6,989 bases of DNA from an uncultured bacterium (lineage in GTDB: Bacteria > Bacteroidota > Bacteroidia > Chitinophagales > CAIODY01): positions 1 to 6,989 of the forward strand of contig CAIQHW010000556.1 in NCBI GenBank assembly GCA_903871715.1, given 5' to 3'. Positions 1 to 4,353 of the stretch are shown here, piece by piece (positions within the stretch are counted from its first letter, which is position 1; each line of letters begins with the position of its first letter). Made by a program: the position numbers and the translations under genes. The notes under the pieces are model-generated. The model did not search any database and had not been told where the DNA came from. It was given only the letters and a program-made list of their open reading frames with translations.

Positions 1-52
1 TTCCTCGATTTTCCTCTAGCTTCAAAATAGTTGTCTTAAATCCGTGGCTTGA

Positions 53-325
53 TTCCTGAAGGTAAGCAACGATATTAAACCAGTTGAAAATTATTCGACT
101 GATGTAAAACCTGTAAACATTGGAACAGCAAGCACTTCCAGCACAGTCTCGGATGAATCTATTTACAAGAAAGAATATTTTGTGTACATTATTAAAGTGG
201 GCGATTCGTTGGAAAGCATTTCAAAAATGTTTCCAAAAAATACTATTAGCATGATAAAAAACAACAACAATATATCTTCGAATGCTGAAATAAATCGAGG
301 CAGCACTTTGTTGTTAGAAAAATAA
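53..325 (+). CDS. LysM-domain protein, 3' fragment
   Basis: The frame ending at TAA 323-325 is open back to a stop at 50-52 and has no plausible start codon, so this is the tail of a longer gene. From about 176 to 322 it encodes a LysM peptidoglycan-binding module, recognisable by VYIIKVGDSLESISKMF, then an Asn-rich turn and the closing strand INRGSTLLLEK. Before it lies a Ser/Thr/Val-rich linker typical of cell-wall enzymes. All three forward frames carry stops within the first 78 bases. The third frame reads VVLNPWLDS just before its stop at 57-59, and LNPWL-like strings occur near LysM-type segments of Bacteroidota lytic transglycosylases. That suggests a murein hydrolase broken by one or more indels, but this parent assignment is weak. 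The LysM call is firm. Whether the break is real or an edge-of-contig error cannot be told here. Confidence 0.7.
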   Translation, partial: FLKVSNDIKPVENYSTDVKPVNIGTASTSSTVSDESIYKKEYFVYIIKVGDSLESISKMFPKNTISMIKNNNNISSNAEINRGSTLLLEK

Positions 326-385
326 TTGCACGAACTTTTATTGGTAAATGCTGTTTAATTTTAACAGAAATAATTTTCAATAAAA

Positions 386-1270
386 TTGAAAAGAAACACT
401 TTCATAAAATTACTCACAGCCCTCCCTTTCGCAGCTTCTGCCATGAAACTACAAGAATTTTCAAACCTTACAGATTCGTTTTCAAGCACCGAAAAAATGC
501 CGATGTTGTTTGTTGGGCATGGTTCGCCGATGAATGCCATTGAAAATAATGAGTTTAGTAATCGTTGGAAATTGTTAGGTAAAGAAATTCCAAAACCTGC
601 GGCAGTACTTTGTATTTCAGCTCATTGGTTAACGAGAGGCACAGCCATTACGGCAATGGCGCATCCAAAAACGATTCACGATTTTGGTGGTTTTCCAAAA
701 GCTTTGTTTGATGTTGAATATCCTGCACCCGGCAATCCTGCGCTGGCGGCTGAAACCAAGCAATTGATTCATTCTACAACTGCCGAATTAAATCACGATT
801 GGGGTTTAGACCACGGCACTTGGAGTGTGGTAAAACAAATGTATCCTGATGCCAAAATTCCAGTGTTGCAATTAAGTATTGATTTTTACAAACCAGCACA
901 ATATCATTATGATTTAGCAAAACAGTTGATAGCGCTGCGTTACAAAGGTGTGTTAATTATTGGCAGTGGCAACATGGTTCACAATTTGGGCATGGTAGCT
1001 TGGGATAAAATCAACGAACCCGAATATGGTTTTGATTGGGCTTTAGACATCAATACCATTTTCAAAAAAAATATTTCTGAAGGCAATCATCAAGCCATGA
1101 TTAATTATGAAAAAATCGGCAAAGCCTCACAGTTAGCCATCCCTACGCCCGACCATTATTTCCCATTGATTTACAATTTAGGTTTGCAAGAAAAAAATGA
1201 TTCTGTTTCATTTTTCAACGATAAAGCTGTGGGCGGTTCATTAACGATGACTTCAGTAAAATTTTCTTGA
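386..1270 (+). CDS. ygiD: Class III extradiol dioxygenase, DODA/YgiD (LigB-like) family
   Basis: A 294-residue LigB-superfamily protein close to E. coli YgiD and plant DOPA-extradiol dioxygenase, which open catechol-type rings using a metal held by histidines. The expected motifs are visible: GHGSPMNA (H45), CISAHW (H80), HDFGGFP (H98), LDHGTW (H143), GSGNMVHNLG (H199) and PDHYFP (H257). H45, H80, H199 and H257 fit the YgiD metal-ligand spacing. The in-vivo substrate is not evident. Residues 2-22 form a basic-hydrophobic leader (KRNTFIKLLTALPFAASAM) that looks like a signal or anchor and, from memory, is shared by Bacteroidota orthologues. The frame opens after a stop at 371-373 and its only start before that leader is TTG 386; the next is ATG 444, which would remove the leader. 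TTG is unusual, and AAATTG could be a mutated or misread ATG. It lies 60 bases after the LysM gene. No strong promoter is visible; TAATTTTC at 371-378 is a one-mismatch -7 box with no good -33 partner. Confidence 0.88.
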   Translation: MKRNTFIKLLTALPFAASAMKLQEFSNLTDSFSSTEKMPMLFVGHGSPMNAIENNEFSNRWKLLGKEIPKPAAVLCISAHWLTRGTAITAMAHPKTIHDFGGFPKALFDVEYPAPGNPALAAETKQLIHSTTAELNHDWGLDHGTWSVVKQMYPDAKIPVLQLSIDFYKPAQYHYDLAKQLIALRYKGVLIIGSGNMVHNLGMVAWDKINEPEYGFDWALDINTIFKKNISEGNHQAMINYEKIGKASQLAIPTPDHYFPLIYNLGLQEKNDSVSFFNDKAVGGSLTMTSVKFS

Positions 1271-1312
1271 TAGTTTTTTCGATTTCAAAATATTTTTTGT
1301 GAAGGCAAATTG

Positions 1313-1343
1313 TTGAAGTTCGGTGAAATAAAATTTATCTTTG
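1313..1343 (+). promoter_or_regulatory. Bacteroidota-type promoter for the GGGPS gene
   Basis: A -33 TTG at 1313-1315 is followed, after 20 bases, by a -7 box TATCTTTG at 1336-1343 that matches TAnnTTTG exactly. Transcription should begin about 4-7 bases later, at or next to ATG 1350. The transcript is therefore leaderless or nearly so. The box also contains the TTG at 1341 that could be mistaken for a start codon, which argues for ATG 1350 as the true start. Confidence 0.72.
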
Positions 1344-1349
1344 CCATTC

Positions 1350-2108
1350 ATGCACCACAATGTTTTGCATTTATTGGAACAAGCAAAAAAAAATCAACAA
1401 AAGAAATTTGCTTTGCTAATTGATCCTGACAAACAGGATGATAGCGCTTTACAGCAGACTATTGATATAGCAGTAAAGGCAAAGGTTGATATTTTATTTG
1501 TGGGGGGAAGTTTGTTGACAAAAGACAAATTAGATGATTGCCTGTCATTAATAAAAAGCAATTGCAATATCCCTACCATTCTATTTCCGGGCAGTGTAAT
1601 GCAGATAAATGATAAAGCCGATGCGTTATTTTTTCTTTCACTCATTAGTGGTAGAAATTCTGAAATGTTGATTGGACAGCATGTTATAGCTGCTCCGTAT
1701 TTAAAACAAAGCAGTTTACAAATTTTGCCAACAGGCTATATTTTGATTGATGGTGGCACACACACCACCGTTTCTTACATCAGCAATACCACACCTATAC
1801 CAGCCAACAAGCCCGATATAGCTGTATGTACGGCTATTGCAGGCGAAATGTTAGGCTTGAAATTGATTTACATGGATGCTGGCAGCGGCGCAAAAAATGC
1901 GATTAGCGAAAAAATGATTTCGGCAGTAAGCGGTGAAATAAAAATTCCGTTGATTGTTGGCGGTGGCATTTTAACACCCGAAAAGGCGGTAGCCAATTGT
2001 CGTGCAGGGGCTGATGTGATTGTGGTGGGCAATGCAGCCGAGAAAAATCCGCAATTGATTTTAGAAATGGCGAATGCTATTCATCAAGCTACTTTTTCTG
2101 TTTTGTAA
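1350..2108 (+). CDS. pcrB: Geranylgeranylglyceryl-phosphate synthase-type prenyltransferase (GGGPS/PcrB family)
   Basis: A 252-residue TIM-barrel enzyme expected to join a polyprenyl diphosphate (geranylgeranyl in characterised bacterial group II members) to sn-glycerol-1-phosphate, the first ether-lipid step known from Archaea and also present in Bacteroidota. Visible motifs are LIDPDK (23-28, metal-diphosphate site), VGGS (51-54), FPG (79-81), SGRN (100-103), YMDAGSGA (174-181), VGGGI (203-207) and VGN (226-228). The last group forms the phosphate-binding end of the barrel. The acid in the YxxAGSGA motif is Asp. ATG 1350 is chosen over TTG 1341 because the TTG lies inside the -7 box. The gene lies 79 bases after the dioxygenase with its own promoter, and its last codons overlap the -33 element of the next unit. 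The physiological product and the sn-glycerol-1-phosphate source are not visible here. Confidence 0.9.
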   Translation: MHHNVLHLLEQAKKNQQKKFALLIDPDKQDDSALQQTIDIAVKAKVDILFVGGSLLTKDKLDDCLSLIKSNCNIPTILFPGSVMQINDKADALFFLSLISGRNSEMLIGQHVIAAPYLKQSSLQILPTGYILIDGGTHTTVSYISNTTPIPANKPDIAVCTAIAGEMLGLKLIYMDAGSGAKNAISEKMISAVSGEIKIPLIVGGGILTPEKAVANCRAGADVIVVGNAAEKNPQLILEMANAIHQATFSVL

Positions 2109-2132
2109 TTTTAAAAAGTGCACGTATATTTG
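2102..2132 (+). promoter_or_regulatory. Consensus promoter of the antitoxin-toxin-rsgA unit
   Basis: TTTG (2102-2105), 19 bases, then TATATTTG (2125-2132) is an exact match to the Bacteroidota housekeeping promoter. The -33 element lies in the last codons and stop of the upstream prenyltransferase gene. Predicted transcription starts near 2136-2139, giving a leader of roughly 15-18 bases before ATG 2154. Because the GTG at 2118 lies upstream of the -7 box, it cannot be the start on this transcript. Confidence 0.78.
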
Positions 2133-2151
2133 CAATCCAATCATACGTATA
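2122..2151 (+). promoter_or_regulatory. Candidate autoregulatory operator, direct repeat ACGTATA
   Basis: The heptamer ACGTATA occurs at 2122-2128 and again at 2145-2151, 23 bases apart, about two helical turns. The first copy enters the -7 box and the second lies between the predicted transcription start and the antitoxin ATG; the second is also part of the perfect palindrome ATACGTAT (2143-2150). Antitoxins with ribbon-helix-helix-like N-termini commonly repress their own promoters through such paired sites. Operator function is inferred from position only. Confidence 0.4.
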
Positions 2152-2153
2152 GC

Positions 2154-2408
2154 ATGACTACCAAACTTACTTTAACTATCGAACAATCGACCATTCGCAA
2201 AGCAAAAATATTTGCCGAAAAATCGGGCAAAAGCTTATCAGCATTGGTTCAAACCTACTTAGATTCCATTAGCAAAAATGAAAATGGGGATACTACATTG
2301 GATGAATTAAACCCTGATTTACGAAAATTATTTGGTGCAGTTTCGTTGCCAAAAAATCTGGATGAAAAGAAAATTATTCGCCAACGCATGTTATCTAAAC
2401 ATCAATAA
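2154..2408 (+). CDS. DUF6364-like antitoxin of a PIN toxin-antitoxin pair
   Basis: An 84-residue protein beginning MTTKLTLTIEQ. The N-terminus has a ribbon-helix-helix-like layout: strand TKLTLTIEQ (3-11), helix starting RKAKIFAEKSG (15-25), then SLSALVQTYLDSIS (27-40). An acidic, flexible middle (about 41-52) is followed by a basic tail, IIRQRMLSKHQ. This is the pattern of DUF6364-type antitoxins that bind their own promoter with the N-terminus and a PIN toxin with the C-terminus. ATG 2154 was chosen because the promoter -7 box at 2125-2132 lies upstream of it and inside a longer GTG (2118) reading; the extra 12 residues add nothing recognisable. Its stop TAA touches the toxin ATG directly, consistent with translational coupling. 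The family call is from motif memory. Confidence 0.75.
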   Translation: MTTKLTLTIEQSTIRKAKIFAEKSGKSLSALVQTYLDSISKNENGDTTLDELNPDLRKLFGAVSLPKNLDEKKIIRQRMLSKHQ

Positions 2409-2831
2409 ATGCTGCATCTCTTTTTATATACCAATGTAGTGATTGATTTTGTAACCAATCGAAAACCCTTTTCGGCAGCGGCTTTGAAAATATTTTTAGC
2501 AGCACAACGCAAACAATGCCAATTGTATATTTCAGCACAATCTATTACTACCGTTCATTATTTTCTATCACAATTATTGAGCGAAAATGAAACCCGAAAA
2601 ATGTTGGATACGCTGATGAAATATTGTGTGGTGATAGCGGTTGACCAAAAAGTTTTGCAACTTTCCATTGCTTCGCCTATCAAAAATTTTGAAGATGCAG
2701 TGCAAGATGTTTGTGCAAAGCAAGTAGCAACGCTGCATTACATCGTTACTCGAAATCAAAAAGATTTTAAAAATAGTAAACATAAAATTATCAGCCCGAA
2801 TGAAGCTGTGCAATTGATAGATAAAAAATGA
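2409..2831 (+). CDS. PIN-domain (VapC-like) toxin with altered active site
   Basis: A 140-residue PIN-domain protein, a fold whose members cut RNA with a metal-binding acidic cluster. The N-terminus reads MLHLFLYTNVVIDF, where family members have FLDTNV: the first catalytic Asp is Tyr at residue 7 (codon TAT 2427-2429, one base from GAT). Later acidic positions are present: NFEDA (E95, D96) and VTRNQKDF (D119). The second acidic position expected near residues 42-50 is not obvious (SAQSITTVHYFL), although some Bacteroidota PIN subfamilies also lack it. Length and the partner upstream, which abuts with no gap, fit a type II toxin. Its TGA overlaps the rsgA ATG by four bases (ATGA 2828-2831). 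If the sequence is right, the nuclease is probably weak or dead, leaving a complex that may still act as a co-repressor. PIN call strong; active toxin uncertain. Confidence 0.82.
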   Translation: MLHLFLYTNVVIDFVTNRKPFSAAALKIFLAAQRKQCQLYISAQSITTVHYFLSQLLSENETRKMLDTLMKYCVVIAVDQKVLQLSIASPIKNFEDAVQDVCAKQVATLHYIVTRNQKDFKNSKHKIISPNEAVQLIDKK

Positions 2832-3769
2832 GGAAAGGAACAGTTATTAAATCTACAGGCAGTTGGTATTCGGTGCTCACCGATGAACAAAAAATTTTGA
2901 ACTGCCGCATCAAAGGCACTTTTCGATTAGGTACTGGCAAATTCTCTAACCCAATAGCAGTAGGCGATTGGGTGGATGTGGAAGAAGAAAAAGATGCCGC
3001 TATTGGCATCATCAATAAATTGCACGATAGGAAAAATTACATCTGCCGCACCGATATTCATCGCAAAGCACACAAACAAATTATTGCTTCCAACTTAGAT
3101 TTGGTTTTGATTTTTGCTTCGTTGATTCAGCCACGAGTGCCGTTGGGCTTTATTGATAGGCTGACGGTGATTGCCGAAGCGTATCATATTCCACCACAAA
3201 TTGTGTTTAACAAAGCTGATATTTATGGGGATGAGGAAATGGAAAAGTTTGTAGAAGCACAAAGTATTTATGAATCGCTGGGCTACCCAGTGCATTTAAT
3301 TTCGGTAAAAAATAATTACGGCATTGAGCCGCTGAAAGATGTTTTACAACATAAAACCACACTCATCAGCGGACAGAGTGGGTTGGGGAAATCAGCATTC
3401 ATCAATGTGGTGTGTCCATCGTTGAATTTAAAAACATCCCAAGTATCTGCATACAACGAAAAAGGAAAACACACCACCACCTTTGCCGAAATGCACCCTT
3501 TAGATTTTGGCGGCTTTATTATTGATACCCCAGGCGTAAGAGAATTGGGCATTGCCGATATGTTGCCCGAAGAAGTATCGCAATATTTTGTAGAAATGCG
3601 AAGAGTTTCGGGCAATTGCAAATTCAATAATTGCTTGCATATTGATGAACCCGATTGTGCGGTGAAAAAAGAATTAGAAGCTGGCAACATTCACCCATTG
3701 CGGTTTTCGAGCTACTTAAGTATTTTAGAGGAACTAAATTCGGGATTGAAGTTTTGGCAGAAATATTAG
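2828..3769 (+). CDS. rsgA: Small ribosomal subunit biogenesis GTPase RsgA
   Basis: A 313-residue RsgA (YjeQ/YloQ), the GTPase that acts in late 30S subunit maturation and couples GTP hydrolysis to release from the 30S particle. An N-terminal OB-fold spans roughly residues 1-70 (GTVIKSTGSWYSV; VGDWVDV at 45-51). The circularly permuted GTPase order is clear: G4 NKAD (128-131), G1 GQSGLGKS (182-189), G2 region KGKHTTT (212-218), G3 DTPGVREL (233-240). The C-terminal zinc finger has C264, C269, H271 and C277. Length is normal and all key residues are present. ATG 2828 overlaps the toxin stop in an ATGA junction, so translation is probably coupled to the toxin. No separate promoter was found, so expression seems to rely on the toxin-antitoxin promoter at 2102-2132. 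A hairpin terminator follows at 3864. Confidence 0.95.
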   Translation: MRKGTVIKSTGSWYSVLTDEQKILNCRIKGTFRLGTGKFSNPIAVGDWVDVEEEKDAAIGIINKLHDRKNYICRTDIHRKAHKQIIASNLDLVLIFASLIQPRVPLGFIDRLTVIAEAYHIPPQIVFNKADIYGDEEMEKFVEAQSIYESLGYPVHLISVKNNYGIEPLKDVLQHKTTLISGQSGLGKSAFINVVCPSLNLKTSQVSAYNEKGKHTTTFAEMHPLDFGGFIIDTPGVRELGIADMLPEEVSQYFVEMRRVSGNCKFNNCLHIDEPDCAVKKELEAGNIHPLRFSSYLSILEELNSGLKFWQKY

Positions 3770-3773
3770 TCCA

Positions 3774-3797
3774 CTTCCAAGTTTTAAAACTTGGAAG
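3774..3797. repeat. Perfect 24-base palindrome after rsgA
   Basis: The half-site CTTCCAAGTTTT is followed at once by its exact reverse complement, giving a loopless 24-base palindrome that starts four bases after the rsgA stop. No T run follows on the + strand (GGTTTGAAAAG), so it is not a classic intrinsic terminator. It may be a REP-like intergenic palindrome or a transcript 3'-end stabiliser. Similar sequences seem common in Bacteroidota intergenic regions, but that is recollection, not a search. Confidence 0.75.
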
Positions 3798-3863
3798 GTT
3801 TGAAAAGATGTTCGTGTAGACAGGAGCTTTGGCAAAGAAAATAAATGCTAAACACCCTTTGGT

Positions 3864-3883
3864 AAAAAGGGTAGCCCTTTTTT
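3864..3883 (+). terminator. Intrinsic terminator-like hairpin downstream of rsgA
   Basis: AAAAAGGG (3864-3871), loop TAG, then CCCTTTTT (3875-3882) forms an eight-bp stem whose descending arm runs into T3883, giving six consecutive T. This A-tract/T-tract hairpin is the best candidate end for the antitoxin-toxin-rsgA transcript. CCCTTT at 3855-3860 can instead pair with AAAGGG at 3866-3871, a mutually exclusive fold. Confidence 0.6.
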
Positions 3884-3925
3884 ATTGTTCTGTAAAGCAA
3901 AATGAAACTAAAATTCAGTTTCAAC

Positions 3926-4177
3926 AACAATGAAATTCCTTTTACCAATGTTGTGAAAAGACTTTTCATTGTTGGTAATCGAGTAAACAAGAATGTTTTT
4001 CCTTTTACCATTCTTGTTGAAAGACTTTTTATTCTTAGGAAAAGACTAAACAACAATGAAATTCCTTTTACCAAAGATGTTGAAAGACTTTTCATTGTTG
4101 GTAATTGAGTAAACAAGAATGTTATTCCTTTTACCATTCTTGTTAAAAGACTCTTTATTGTTGGTAAACTTGTAATT
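3926..4177. repeat. Four tandem imperfect 63-bp repeats
   Basis: Units run 3926-3988, 3989-4051, 4052-4114 and 4115-4177. The anchor CCTTTTACCA recurs at 3938, 4001, 4064 and 4127, exactly 63 apart, and AAAGAC recurs at 3957, 4020, 4083 and 4146. Units 1 and 3 open AACAATGAAATTCC; units 2 and 4 open AAGAATGTT, so there is a 126-bp higher order. Unit 1 contains CAACAATGAAA paired with TTTCATTGTTG. Units 2 and 4 contain AACAAGAATG (3986-3995, 4112-4121) paired with CATTCTTGTT (4009-4018, 4135-4144). The last unit decays after about 4170. Because 63 is a multiple of three, apparent open frames cross the array on both strands, but no start context, promoter or known domain supports a protein. The rest of the gene-free stretch 3770-4260 holds only the palindrome, the terminator and the promoter described separately. 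Confidence 0.9.
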
Positions 4178-4222
4178 ATTCCAATTTAACCGTATAAACT
4201 GAAAGACTATAGGTTTTTATAT

Positions 4223-4253
4223 TTTGCAAATAGTTCGCTTGTGGCTACCTTGC
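4223..4253 (+). promoter_or_regulatory. Near-consensus promoter for the secreted T9SS protein
   Basis: TTTG (4223-4226), exactly 19 bases, then TACCTTGC (4246-4253), which is TAnnTTTG with one T missing. Spacing matches the two best promoters in the window. Transcription would begin near 4257-4260, giving a leader of about 95 bases to ATG 4354, or almost none to ATG 4261. TATATTTTG just upstream has one base too many to be a good -7 box. Confidence 0.5.
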
Positions 4254-4353
4254 AATAAGAATGCAAAAAGCATTGAACGATTTGAAACTGAATGATAACG
4301 ATGGCCCCAAAAGATATTGGTTACTATCAACAAAAATTGGTAATCACCAAATA

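Noticed and set aside
354..367. Inverted repeat around GTTTAATTTTAAC before the dioxygenase gene
   Set aside because: Only about five base pairs with an A/T-rich loop and no T run; indistinguishable from chance.
3096..3103. TAGATTTG inside rsgA, matching the -7 consensus
   Set aside because: No TTG or TTTG at a usable distance upstream, and no downstream gene start for it to serve. A motif this short occurs by chance in AT-rich coding sequence.
3316..3690. 124-codon open frame on the - strand
   Set aside because: Antisense shadow of the GTPase core of rsgA; no start context or domain.
3902..4108. Open frame on the + strand across the same array
   Set aside because: Same cause: the repeat period keeps the frame open. 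No export signal, domain or start context, and the copies do not look selected at the amino-acid level.
3784..4137. Open frame on the - strand reading repeated MVKG...LPTMKSLST segments
   Set aside because: It crosses the 63-bp tandem array, whose length is a multiple of three, so any frame without a stop in one unit stays open. It has no promoter or domain and runs on through the terminator and palindrome region.
3926..4177. CRISPR array
   Set aside because: The 63-bp units are contiguous with no unique spacers, they differ from each other along their length, and no cas gene is in the window.
4188..4218. Weak hairpin AACC-G-TATA / TATA-GGTT followed by five T, before the T9SS gene promoter
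   Set aside because: The stem is short, bulged and A/T-rich, and no gene immediately upstream needs a terminator here. Too weak to list as a feature.
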